From the NCBI GenBank assembly GCA_011046145.1, contig DSBA01000047.1, positions 1-6,897 of the forward strand: 6,897 bases of DNA. The letters run 5' to 3'. This document shows positions 1 to 6,176 of the stretch, one piece after another. The notes beneath the pieces are model-generated. The model was not told where the DNA came from. It was given only the letters and a program-made list of their open reading frames with translations, and made no database searches. Source of the DNA: Candidatus Uhrbacteria bacterium (lineage in GTDB: Bacteria; Patescibacteriota; Patescibacteriia; CAIXNZ01). The translations under genes were made by a program, and so were the position numbers. Position 1 is the first letter of the stretch. Each line of letters starts with the position of its first letter.

Positions 1-624
1 ACCTGTTAAAGCTCCCACCACAGGATCACTTTCTGTTGCCACATAATCAACTCCTGCTGTGGCGGCGCTGATATTACCTGCCCCGTCTGATTTAACTAAT
101 CCGCTAACTGCTCCCACTACTGGATCAGTTTCTGTATATGAGGTTAAATAACCTTGAACTGAATGATCTCCCCAGCCAAACGCCGTGTTCCAGTTTGTTA
201 TGTCTCCGGCCAATATGCCTGCTGCCGGACTGGCCACAAACACTGGATCTGTTTCTGTATATGAGGTTAAATAACCTTGAACTGAATGATCTCCCCAGCC
301 AAACGCTGTGTTCCAGTTTGTTATGTCTCCGGCCAATATGCCTGCTGCCGGACTGGCCACAAACACTGGATCTGTTTCTAATCCACTCAAATTTGCCCAA
401 GAAGCATTGCCAGAACCATCTGAAGTTAAAACCAACCCAGCAGCTGCTCCTGGCTGAAACTGAAAAGATCCTGTTGCTGTAATGGTTAAGGCGCCATCCG
501 TAGTAATATTTAAGCCAATAGTAGTAGCGGCAGAAGAAGTTGAAGCGCCAAATAAAAATAATAAAACCGCAACAATTAAAAAACTTATGAGTTTATAAAT
601 TTTTGCTCGTTTTTTTCTAAGCAT
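1..624 (-). CDS. Secreted surface protein with tail-fibre-like tandem repeats (5' part, runs off the window)
   Basis: The frame is open from ATG at 624 to the window edge, giving 208 residues without a stop; the C-terminus is missing. Residues 1-32 form a signal peptide: a basic start (MLRKKRAKIYK), a hydrophobic stretch (about 12-26) and a plausible cleavage site after STSSA. The mature part is rich in G, T, S, A and D. Residues 84-124 and 125-165 are two 41-residue repeats with identical protein sequence, starting TDPVFVASPAAG and containing NWNTAFGWGDH and QGYLTSYTE. From residue 165 a different 33-residue unit (ETDPVVGAVSGLVKSDGAGN) begins and starts again at 198. TDPVF...WNTA.GWGDH...GYLTS and LTSDGSGNASW are typical of phage tail-fibre and surface proteins, which often end in a self-cleaving S74 chaperone domain; that end is not visible here. 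Probable role: exported, trimeric or fibrous cell-surface protein, perhaps for attachment (inference). A GGGAAG sequence lies 8 bases before the ATG. Confidence 0.85.
   Translation of the reverse strand, partial: MLRKKRAKIYKLISFLIVAVLLFLFGASTSSAATTIGLNITTDGALTITATGSFQFQPGAAAGLVLTSDGSGNASWANLSGLETDPVFVASPAAGILAGDITNWNTAFGWGDHSVQGYLTSYTETDPVFVASPAAGILAGDITNWNTAFGWGDHSVQGYLTSYTETDPVVGAVSGLVKSDGAGNISAATAGVDYVATESDPVVGALTG
130..375 (-). repeat. Two 123-bp tandem repeats in the surface-protein gene
   Basis: The copies at 253-375 and 130-252 are identical except for one base (C at 184, T at 307). That change is synonymous, since both codons are Thr. The period is 123 bp, or 41 codons, so gain or loss of a unit keeps the reading frame. 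Near-identity at the DNA level means recent duplication or gene conversion. Confidence 0.95.
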
Positions 625-657
625 ATATATGACTTCCCATATATATATATATATATA
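622..657 (-). promoter_or_regulatory. AT dinucleotide run and hairpin over the surface-protein start
   Basis: A run of alternating A and T (639-657) lies just upstream of the start. In the transcript, ATATATAT at 646-639 can pair with ATATATAT at 630-623. This encloses GGGAAGTC (638-631), the only Shine-Dalgarno-like sequence here, and puts the A and U of the AUG into the stem. A G-C pair (638/631) can close the loop. The pairing is seen in the sequence; any control of translation is inference. Confidence 0.4.
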
Positions 658-733
658 CTAAAATTTATCTTATTAAAATTTAATTAATAAAATTATTTTT
701 CTTTAAAATAAAATCTCTGAATTTATTATTTTT

Positions 734-763
734 ATTATAACATAAAACATCCTTGTCAAGCAA
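734..763 (-). promoter_or_regulatory. Promoter for the surface-protein gene (extended -10)
   Basis: TATAAT at 739-734 is preceded by TG one base upstream (TGTTATAAT), an extended -10 box. The -35 could be TTGCTT at 763-758 (spacing 18). A perfect TTGACA at 759-754 is only 14 bases away, which is too close for a usual -35. Transcription would begin near 727, leaving a leader of about 100 bases before the ATG at 624. The promoter starts right after the stop of the preceding small gene. Confidence 0.6.
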
Positions 764-769
764 TTTTTT

Positions 770-958
770 TTACACATTTAACCTTCTCCCACACTCCGGA
801 CAATAATATTTTGGCTGAACTAAGTCATAAATCATTAATATCAGCCAGCCAAGACCAAGTGTAATAAAGCCAAAAATTATCAGTAAAATTCTGATTTTTA
901 AACTGCGGCCATGTTTGGGCTTGACTTGCTTGCCGCATTTTGGGCATTTTATCTTCAT
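770..958 (-). CDS. Small membrane protein with split CxxC zinc ribbon (LITAF-like layout)
   Basis: This 62-residue protein has CPKC at residues 5-8 and CPEC at 53-56, together forming a likely four-cysteine zinc site. Between the two knuckles lie a basic stretch (KPKHGRSLKIR) and a hydrophobic segment of about 24 residues (22-46, ILLIIFGFITLGLGW and following). The order CxxC, hydrophobic segment, CPxC resembles the LITAF-type zinc ribbon, in which a short membrane-dipping helix sits between the metal knuckles. That assignment is from layout only; a generic zinc-ribbon membrane protein is equally possible. The start at 958 gives the first CxxC at residue 5. There is no Shine-Dalgarno sequence. 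It follows the broken transposase by 99 bases and ends just before the surface-protein promoter. No function can be assigned with certainty. Confidence 0.7.
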   Translation of the reverse strand: MKIKCPKCGKQVKPKHGRSLKIRILLIIFGFITLGLGWLILMIYDLVQPKYYCPECGRRLNV

Positions 959-994
959 AAACTAATAGTAAATAATAAATAATAAAAATTTCTT

Positions 995-1045
995 GTAGCT
1001 CGGAATCCCGCTCGGGATCCGATTCCCTATAGGGGATCGGATTCC
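995..1045. repeat. REP-like cluster of GC-rich palindromes next to the transposase
   Basis: This is a GC-rich island in an AT-rich spacer. ATCCC (1005-1009) pairs with GGGAT (1014-1018). CCGATTCCC (1019-1027) pairs with GGGGATCGG (1032-1040) around a TATA loop, nine pairs with one G-T. GGAATCC (1002-1008) can also pair with GGATTCC (1039-1045). On the plus strand the cluster is preceded by GTAG (995-998), the tetranucleotide found at the foot of many REP elements recognised by RAYT transposases. It lies 12 bases past the transposase end. It might also end that transcript, since a T-rich stretch follows on the minus strand. Confidence 0.6.
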
Positions 1046-1057
1046 TAATTACCACTC

Positions 1058-1666
1058 TCATTCTAAAATATATTTTTGTAATTTTTTCTTTTCTTGCATC
1101 CAATTAAAACATTCCTCGCTGGCTTTTTGATAATCACTTGAATTTTTAAATTGATCTAAAATGATTCCCTTGCTACAAATGGCTGAATCAGTTGAGCCCA
1201 GATATTCGGAGTAACTGCACCATTGGTATTGAGCAGCATCTGGAATTAAGCCGTGAATTTGGGCATTGCCGTTAACATAAGCTAAAACCCAGAGAAGGTG
1301 TTCGTCTGAATCTATTTGAACGGCTTTAAATGGTCATTGAAAAAGCGAGCCGGAGCGCTGATATTTTGTGTTAAAAAACATAGTATAGCTAGTTGCCAAA
1401 AGGTGCATAAAATTTGAAATTCCGTTTTCTTTTAGCTGTCTAAGTATGAGGTGGTAATGATTAGGATTTAAACAATAACAAATCAATTCGACAGCTCCTT
1501 CGAGGCTAAGCCTTCTCGAAAAAGGCTTAGCCTCAGAACTCAAAATTTCTTTTATATATTTTAAAAATCTTTCATAATCACCTTCATCTTCAAAAACCTC
1601 CCGCTTATCAACGCCCCTGTTATAAATATGATAAAATTTCCCATTTTCAAATTTCACTTTTCTCAT
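1058..1666 (-). pseudogene. REP-associated (RAYT-type) Y1/HUH transposase, interrupted by an in-frame TGA
   Basis: Residues 1-110 start with FYHIYNRGVDKREVF, the usual N-terminus of RAYT-like Y1 transposases, and contain the HUH metal motif as NHYHLIL (H70, H72). The family continues after SLFQ with a conserved GRFK. Here the Gly position is TGA (1336-1334) and the next residue is Pro. The same frame then stays open for 91 more residues that clearly belong to the family (FKAVQIDSDEHLLWVLAYVNG, QIHGL, SYSEYL), ending at TGA 1060-1058. The total of about 202 codons fits a full-length member. The likely catalytic Tyr is Tyr130 (AYVNGN), after the break, so the truncated product should be inactive. 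Residues 45-55 are encoded by a perfect hairpin (separate entry). Family role: single-strand transposition or dissemination of short palindromes. A sequencing error at the TGA cannot be excluded, but the adjacent Arg-to-Pro change suggests real decay. Confidence 0.85.
1502..1534. repeat. 33-bp perfect hairpin inside the transposase, in frame
   Basis: GAGGCTAAGCCTT (1502-1514) and AAGGCTTAGCCTC (1522-1534) are perfect 13-base inverted copies around a 7-base loop. The unit is exactly 33 bases and 11 codons (residues 45-55, EAKPFSRRLSL). It falls between two conserved parts of the protein; joining KEILSS to EGAVELICYC would give a continuous family-like sequence. Confidence 0.75.
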
Positions 1667-1680
1667 AAAACACGAGTGGA

Positions 1681-1793
1681 AAGTTTATAGTATATAGCAA
1701 CCGGTTAAGTCTTTTGTTTTTAGTTGATAGTCTGGACCAAAGCCCCTTGACTGCCAATAAAACTGGCAGCCACCAACCATAAACCAAAAACTA
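1681..1793. repeat. Intergenic inverted-repeat element, copy A
   Basis: This element fills the space between the transposase start and the pyruvate-kinase stop. The left core is AGCAACCGGTTAAGTC (1696-1711, plus). The right core, GGCTGCCAGTTTTATTGG, reads on the minus strand (1771-1754). Outer flanks are AGTTTATAGT on the left and, on the minus strand, TAGTTTTTGGTTTATGG on the right. The right end begins immediately after the pyruvate-kinase stop codon. A smaller hairpin, CTGCCA/TGGCAG (1751-1769), lies within it but has no T-run. Confidence 0.6.
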
Positions 1794-3251
1794 TTAAGAA
1801 ACCTCATGTATCTTAATCCAATTGACATTGCCGCTTTGGCCCAGTGGAAAGCCGGAAATAATAATAACCACGTCTTTGCTTTTAACCCATTTTTTCAGTT
1901 TAATATAAGCCAAGGCCTTTTCAGTCAATTCTTCTATTGTTTTGCATTTGGGAAGAAGAAAAGGAATTACACCCCAGCTCAAATTCAGCTGGCGCTTGAC
2001 TTTTTCATTATTAGTGGAAATCAAAATCGGCAATTCAGGCCTGTACCGCGAAACTATCCTACCAGTATGCCCGGTGATGGTTGCCACCAAAATAGCCTGG
2101 GGTTTTATTTTTTTAACCAGCAAATTAGCGCTGGAAGAAATCGCTTCGTCCAGTTTAACTTTATTTTTAAAAACTCTGATAAAATCCAAATCGTCATATT
2201 TTGATTTTTCAGTGCGAATAACTATTTTACTCATTATTTTTACTGTTTCAACCGGATATTTGCCATTGGCTGTTTCGCCGGAAAGCATGACCGCATCAGT
2301 ATGGTCTATCACGGCATTGGCAACATCAGAAACTTCAGCCCTTGTCGGCTTTGGGTTATAAATCATGGAATCAAGCATTTGAGTAGCCACTATCACTGGC
2401 TTGGAAGCTGCCAAACAGTCTTCAATTATTTTTTTCTGAATTAAAGGCACTTTATCAGGAGGCATTTCAATGCCCAAATCACCGCGCGCCACCATCACGC
2501 CATCTGTTATTTTTAAAATTTTACTGAAATTTTTTACTGCTTCGGGTTTTTCAATTTTCACAACAACCTGCGTTGGCACAGCGTGCTTGCCAAAATATTT
2601 TTTTTCTAATTTTTCAATCAGCCTTTTCAAATTATTAACATCTGTTTCTGAACGGACAAATGACATAGCGACCATATCAACTTCATTTTTAATCCCAAAA
2701 TCCAAATCTCTCTTATCTTTTTCCGTAATTGGAGCAATGGATAAATCTGTTTCCGGCAAATTAATGCCTTTATGCGATTCAATCAAGCCGCCGTTTTGCA
2801 CTTCACAATAAATTTCCCTGGCCTTAACCCTCAAAACCTTCAGGGTGATTAAGCCGTCAACCAATAAAAGGCGCTGGCCTTTTTTGACATCAAGATGCAT
2901 TTTATTATAAGTGACAGGGATTTTGGCCAAGGTTTTTTTTGTTTCTCTGGCAAATTTCGCTTTGGGAGTTGTGGCCAAAATCACTGTATCTTTTGGCTGT
3001 AATACAAAACCGCCTTTGGGAATTTCTCCCAATCTGATTCTCGGCCCCTGCAAATCCTGCAAAATAGTAATCGGCTGGCCCAATTTTGCGCTCGCTTTTC
3101 TAATCAGCTTAATGACTTTTAAATGCTCGGCGTAAGTGCCGTGGGAAAAATTAAGCCGAGCCACGTTCATGCCGGCTTTGATCATTTGAGTTAAAATTTT
3201 CTCGTTGTTTGATGAGGGACCGATGGTGCAGACGATCTTAGTTCTCTTCAT
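1794..3251 (-). CDS. pyk: Pyruvate kinase
   Basis: Pyruvate kinase transfers phosphate from phosphoenolpyruvate to ADP, making pyruvate and ATP as the last step of glycolysis in the cytoplasm. The 485-residue length is normal for a bacterial enzyme without an extra PEP-utiliser domain. Visible motifs are TKIVCTIGPSS (4-14), ARLNFSHG (31-38, with the Arg, Asn and Ser that bind phosphate and K+), DLQGPRIR (66-73; many bacteria have DLKGPEIR), MSFVRS (196-201), VKIEKPEA with the catalytic Lys232 and metal-binding Glu234, ARGDLG (255-260), ATQMLDSM with Thr290, and KPTRAEVSDVANAV (301-314). The C-terminal domain (about 350-485) is complete. There is no Shine-Dalgarno before the ATG at 3251, but the start matches the family. 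It lies 46 bases after the four-helix-bundle gene, so the two may be co-transcribed. The stop is followed directly by repeat copy A. Confidence 0.97.
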   Translation of the reverse strand: MKRTKIVCTIGPSSNNEKILTQMIKAGMNVARLNFSHGTYAEHLKVIKLIRKASAKLGQPITILQDLQGPRIRLGEIPKGGFVLQPKDTVILATTPKAKFARETKKTLAKIPVTYNKMHLDVKKGQRLLLVDGLITLKVLRVKAREIYCEVQNGGLIESHKGINLPETDLSIAPITEKDKRDLDFGIKNEVDMVAMSFVRSETDVNNLKRLIEKLEKKYFGKHAVPTQVVVKIEKPEAVKNFSKILKITDGVMVARGDLGIEMPPDKVPLIQKKIIEDCLAASKPVIVATQMLDSMIYNPKPTRAEVSDVANAVIDHTDAVMLSGETANGKYPVETVKIMSKIVIRTEKSKYDDLDFIRVFKNKVKLDEAISSSANLLVKKIKPQAILVATITGHTGRIVSRYRPELPILISTNNEKVKRQLNLSWGVIPFLLPKCKTIEELTEKALAYIKLKKWVKSKDVVIIISGFPLGQSGNVNWIKIHEVS

Positions 3252-3266
3252 TGGTAATATTGGTTA

Positions 3267-3325
3267 GAAGTTTATAGTTAATAGCTGCCAGTTTAGTCTA
3301 AGGTTTGTGGTTATTAGTTTTATTT
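3267..3325. repeat. Inverted-repeat element, left member of the pair around the four-helix-bundle gene (copy B)
   Basis: The core GCTGCCAGTTTAGTC (3284-3298) reads on the plus strand, with AGTTTATAGTTAATA before it and GGTTTGTGGTTATTAG after it. It overlaps the stop and the last codons (KTNNHKP) of the four-helix-bundle gene and the spacer before pyruvate kinase. It is the inverted counterpart of the copy at 3758-3822. Confidence 0.6.
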
Positions 3326-3732
3326 TTGTCTCTTGAGAATTTATCCCAAGCTTGTTCCAGTTTAAAAATTTGCTTGCCGATTATTTCATACTCCCTTATT
3401 AATTCTTCGCATAACTTAACATCAATCAACTGGGAATAAATATCCCGACAATGGCATAAACCCACCTGCGTCTCATTTGCTTCTGCCATAGCATCATCTA
3501 AATATTTCTGAAACCCTGCTTTTTGATGTTTTTTAGCAAAGCCTTCGGCTATCAATCTGGGAACAGTTTTTGTAGATCGGGATAATTGATTAGTTAAATC
3601 ATACTTTTCACTTACTGGCAAATTAGGCAATATTTTAGTCATTACTAAAATAGACGCCTTATATGAACGCTGATAAACATCCAAATCCCTATAAGTAACT
3701 ATTTTTTTACTCAAATACTCGTAATCAGTCAT
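3298..3732 (-). CDS. Four-helix-bundle protein of the S23 / 23S rRNA intervening-sequence family
   Basis: The 144-residue product carries family landmarks: YRDLDVYQRSYKASILV near the start (compare FEDLEVWQKA in the family), EKYDLTNQLSRSTKTVPRLIAEGF in the middle (family: LTSQIRRAAVSIPANIAEGF), then KYLDDAMAEANETQ and a helical, charged C-terminus. These proteins form small helical bundles. They were first seen inside insertions in 23S rRNA, and relatives also serve as accessory proteins of diversity-generating retroelements; neither an rRNA nor a reverse transcriptase is present here. I chose ATG 3732 because the residues from it (MTDYEYLSKKIVTYRDL) fit the family. An in-frame TTG at 3777 would add 15 residues encoded partly by repeat sequence. 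A TATAAT at 3742-3737 is so close to the ATG that any transcript from it would be nearly leaderless. The C-terminal residues KTNNHKP come from repeat copy B. Molecular function is unknown. Confidence 0.85.
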   Translation of the reverse strand: MTDYEYLSKKIVTYRDLDVYQRSYKASILVMTKILPNLPVSEKYDLTNQLSRSTKTVPRLIAEGFAKKHQKAGFQKYLDDAMAEANETQVGLCHCRDIYSQLIDVKLCEELIREYEIIGKQIFKLEQAWDKFSRDKNKTNNHKP

Positions 3733-3757
3733 TAGAATTATATTGTTATAAATATTA

Positions 3758-3822
3758 ACCCTTAGACCAATAACCAAAAACTAAACTGGTTGCCAAGACT
3801 ACAAACCCACAAACCAAAATTT
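3758..3822. repeat. Inverted-repeat element, right member of the pair around the four-helix-bundle gene (copy C)
   Basis: On the minus strand the core is GTCTTGGCAACCAGTTTAG (3799-3781), preceded by GGTTTGTGGGTTTGTA and followed by TTTTTGGTTATTGGTC. This matches copy B (CCAGTTTAG, GGTTATTAG) in the opposite orientation. It ends about 25 bases before the four-helix-bundle ATG. Confidence 0.6.
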
Positions 3823-3829
3823 TTCATGA

Positions 3830-3956
3830 TTGCCATATTTATAAATTTTTTTATTTTTCATATTTTTGTTTTTTTGTTTTTTTCATCTTATCATCTTACT
3901 CCTCTTATCCTATTATCATCTTCTTCATCTTCTTCCTATAATTTCCTCTATGCCGA
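3830..3956. other. Low-complexity, strand-biased spacer
   Basis: No gene is seen here. The plus strand is a long pyrimidine-rich tract with repeated ATCTT, TCATC and CTTC words (about 3883-3938), so transcripts on the minus strand would carry a GA-rich run. A T-rich block precedes it (3841-3880). There is no convincing terminator hairpin. Confidence 0.5.
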
Positions 3957-4298
3957 TTAGATATTAATCTTCTTCGCATATTCAGATAAATACGGCATTT
4001 CCCAATATTCCCCGGCTAAGGATTTTAAAATGCCCAGGATGCTCAAAATTATCAAGGCTACCATGCCAATAAAACCCAAAATCCAGCCGATTACCGGAAT
4101 AATGCCGATAAAAAAATTAATCACCCAGCCAATGCATAAAATCAATCCTTGTTTGCCGTGGAATTTAGCAAATTTTGATTTGGGTTTTAAAAGCAAGGGA
4201 ATCAGGCATAAAATGCCAATGTAGCCAATGGCGGCTATTAGCTTGTTTTCCTCAATGTCTTTTTTGACTTGAGGATCAGACATGTTTGATTTTGCCAT
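3957..4298 (-). CDS. Small three-helix membrane protein, DUF4870/Tic20-like
   Basis: This 113-residue protein has a hydrophilic N-terminus, then a membrane segment at about 20-37 (LIAAIGYIGILCLIPLLL), a basic loop with KFAKFHGKQG (42-51), and two more membrane segments (about 51-68 and 69-91), before a polar tail (GEYWEMPYLSEYAKKINI). The pattern YIGILCLIPLLL followed by K(F)A.FH.KQGL is typical of the DUF4870/Tic20-like family of small inner-membrane proteins, whose bacterial role is unknown. The second Met (residue 6, MSDPQVKKDIEEN) is an alternative start, as neither has a Shine-Dalgarno sequence. It is the first gene after the groEL terminator and has its own promoter-like sequence, so it is probably expressed separately from the chaperonin genes. 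Confidence 0.8.
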   Translation of the reverse strand: MAKSNMSDPQVKKDIEENKLIAAIGYIGILCLIPLLLKPKSKFAKFHGKQGLILCIGWVINFFIGIIPVIGWILGFIGMVALIILSILGILKSLAGEYWEMPYLSEYAKKINI

Positions 4299-4381
4299 AA
4301 AATTTTAATTAAAAAATTAAAAAGTAAAAAGTATATAAAAAAAATTTGACTTTATAAAATTTCTAACTTTTAACTATCTTA

Positions 4382-4390
4382 ATTATATCA
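4382..4390 (-). promoter_or_regulatory. Extended -10 promoter for the DUF4870-like gene
   Basis: TGATATAAT (4390-4382) is an extended -10 box (TG, one base, TATAAT). The -35 region (around 4410-4405, TTTTTG) is weak, as is often tolerated with an extended -10. It sits just past the groEL terminator and about 85 bases before the ATG at 4298. Confidence 0.5.
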
Positions 4391-4405
4391 CAAAAAAAGA
4401 CAATC

Positions 4406-4436
4406 AAAAAACCCGGGCCTTTTGCCCGAGTTTTTT
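4406..4436 (-). terminator. Rho-independent terminator of groES-groEL
   Basis: On the minus strand, CTCGGGC (4430-4424) and GCCCGGG (4418-4412) form a seven-pair stem with one T-G wobble and a five-base loop, flanked by A6 upstream and T6 downstream. It begins 50 bases after the groEL stop. On the plus strand the wobble becomes a C-A mismatch, so it serves the minus-strand operon better. Confidence 0.9.
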
Positions 4437-4485
4437 ACTATCTAAATTTCCGTATTATTCGTGTAAAATTTTTGTGGTTTAGCCA

Positions 4486-6144
4486 CTACATCATATCCAT
4501 TCCGCCCATACCTGGTATACCTCCCATACCGCTCATATCAGGCATCCCAGCGCCATGTCCTTCTTTTTTTTCCGGCAAATCAGTTACCGCTGCTTCAGTA
4601 GTCAAAAACATGGCTGCGGCTGAAGCCGCGTTTTGCAAAGCAAAACGAGTCACTTTTGTCGGATCAATAATCCCAGCTGCCACCAAATCTTCAAACTTAT
4701 CACTCGCTGCATTATAACCTTCATTACCGCTCATTTTTTTAACTTCCTCAACAATTACTGAACCTTCTTTGCCGGCATTGTCCGCAATCATTTTTAAAGG
4801 CTCTTCCAAGGATTTTTTCAAAATATCAAGCCCGATTTTTTCTTCGCCTTCAGCTTCCACATTTTCCAAAACCAACCGCGCCCGCAACAATGCCACGCCG
4901 CCGCCAGGCACAATGCCTTCTTCAATCGCAGCCTTGGTAGCAGACAAAGCGTCTTCAATTCTGTGTTTAACTTCTTTTAATTCAGTTTCCGTAGCAGCGC
5001 CAACTTTAATCACTGCTACACCGCCGGCTAATTTGGCCAAGCGCTCCTGTAATTTTTCTTTATCAAAATCAGAATCAGTTGTTTCTATTTCTTTTTTAAT
5101 TTGCTCAATTTTTTGCTTGATTTCATCTTTATCTCCTTTACCGTCAACAATAGTCGTATTTTCCTTGGTTGCCACGACTTTACCAGCCTGGCCCAGATCA
5201 TCAATAGTAGTATTTTCTAATTTCAAGCCCAAATCTTCAGTAATAACTTTACCGCCAGTCAAAATAGCAATATCTTCCAGCATGGCCTTGCGCCTATCGC
5301 CAAAACCCGGGGCTTTGACAGCCAGAGTATTAAAAGCGCCTCTTAATTTATTAACCACCAAAGTTGCCAATGCTTCGCCATCAACATCTTCAGCAATAAT
5401 AACCAATTCTTTTTTGCCCATTTCTGCCAATTTTTCCAAAATGGGTAAAATATCCTGCACAGAAGAAATTTTCTTATCAGTAATCAAAATATGAGCATCT
5501 TTATATTCAGCTTCCATTCTTTCAGTATTAGTAATCATGTACGGTGAAACATAACCATGATCAAACTGCATGCCCTCAACTATTTCTAGATCCATGCCAA
5601 AACTTTGTGATTCTTCAACTGTGACCACTCCGTCTTTGCCGACTTTATCCATGGCTTGAGCTATTTTTTGGCCAATTACCTTATCATTAGCAGAAATTGA
5701 AGCTACCTGGGAGATTTCTTCGTTATCAGCCACTGGTTTGGAAATATTATCTTTTAATTCTTTAACTAATACTTCAACCCCTTTTTCAATTCCTTTTTTA
5801 ATTGCTAAAGGATTAGAGCCCGCAGTCACATTTTTAATGCCTTCATGGATCATAACCTGCGCCAGTAAAGTGGCGGTAGTTGTGCCGTCACCAGCCACGT
5901 CATTAGTTTTTGAAGCAACTTCTTTGACCAGTTCAGCGCCAATATTTTCAAATTTGTCTGCCAATTCAATTTCTTTAGCCACGGTCACACCGTCCTTAGT
6001 AATCGTTGGAGCGCCAAAACCTTTATCCAAAACCACATTGCGGCCTTTGGGACCCAAAGTGATTTTAACAGCATTGGCTAATTTATCTACCCCCTTTTTC
6101 ATGGCCTCGCGAGCCTTGGTATCAAATAAAATTTGTTTTGCCAT
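4486..6144 (-). CDS. groEL: Chaperonin GroEL (Hsp60, 60-kDa subunit)
   Basis: GroEL forms the double-ring ATP-driven folding chamber, capped by GroES, in the cytoplasm. The 552 residues are a normal length. ATP-site motifs are intact: TLGPKGRNVVLDK (29-41), Asp51 in KDGVTVAKE, DGTTTAT (86-92), the hydrolysis Asp398 in HRIEDALSATKAA, GGGVALL (414-420) and DPTKVTR (494-500). The tail ends in a Met/Gly-rich segment (GMPDMSGMGGIPGMGG, then MDMM), like the GGM tails that project into the cavity. The ATG at 6144 gives the expected MAKQILFD start, although no Shine-Dalgarno is visible. It is the second gene of the operon after groES, but the 149-base gap is unusually long and is filled by an inverted-repeat element. 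The gene is followed by a strong terminator and is probably heat-inducible through the CIRCE operator. Confidence 0.99.
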   Translation of the reverse strand: MAKQILFDTKAREAMKKGVDKLANAVKITLGPKGRNVVLDKGFGAPTITKDGVTVAKEIELADKFENIGAELVKEVASKTNDVAGDGTTTATLLAQVMIHEGIKNVTAGSNPLAIKKGIEKGVEVLVKELKDNISKPVADNEEISQVASISANDKVIGQKIAQAMDKVGKDGVVTVEESQSFGMDLEIVEGMQFDHGYVSPYMITNTERMEAEYKDAHILITDKKISSVQDILPILEKLAEMGKKELVIIAEDVDGEALATLVVNKLRGAFNTLAVKAPGFGDRRKAMLEDIAILTGGKVITEDLGLKLENTTIDDLGQAGKVVATKENTTIVDGKGDKDEIKQKIEQIKKEIETTDSDFDKEKLQERLAKLAGGVAVIKVGAATETELKEVKHRIEDALSATKAAIEEGIVPGGGVALLRARLVLENVEAEGEEKIGLDILKKSLEEPLKMIADNAGKEGSVIVEEVKKMSGNEGYNAASDKFEDLVAAGIIDPTKVTRFALQNAASAAAMFLTTEAAVTDLPEKKEGHGAGMPDMSGMGGIPGMGGMDMM

Positions 6145-6176
6145 AGTATTTTGAATTATTAATTATGAATTTTGGA

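Noticed and set aside
130..375. CRISPR array
   Set aside because: There are only two direct 123-bp copies with no spacers, and they are translated in frame.
138..482. Plus-strand and alternative minus-strand ORFs over the tandem repeats
   Set aside because: They are other-frame readings of the 123-bp repeats; the real frame starts at 624 with a signal peptide and runs through the whole region.
825..1103. Minus-strand ORF of 92 codons across the transposase tail and the zinc-ribbon gene
   Set aside because: It overlaps two better supported frames, crosses the REP-like palindromes, and has no coherent domain.
1334..1336. TGA read as glycine (as in SR1/Gracilibacteria), since it falls at a conserved Gly
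   Set aside because: GroEL, pyruvate kinase and the surface protein contain many glycines and no in-frame TGA. In genomes with that code some of these would be TGA. TGA is also the natural end of the transposase frame at 1058.
1751..1769. Terminator for pyruvate kinase (CTGCCA/TGGCAG hairpin)
   Set aside because: The stem is only six pairs and no T-run follows on the minus strand; it is better explained as part of repeat copy A.
1806..3135. Plus-strand ORFs opposite pyruvate kinase
   Set aside because: They are shadows of the conserved enzyme on the other strand, without recognisable motifs or starts.
3733..3777. TTG start at 3777 for the four-helix-bundle gene
   Set aside because: It would add 15 residues encoded by repeat and A/T-rich sequence; the family match starts after ATG 3732.
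3883..3938. Coding region or regulatory tract in the pyrimidine-rich spacer
   Set aside because: It is low complexity only, with no sustained plausible frame and no hairpin; recorded as spacer.
4769..6154. Long plus-strand ORFs opposite groEL
   Set aside because: They are antisense to a fully conserved groEL, rich in S, T, L and A as expected for a complement frame, and have no family features.
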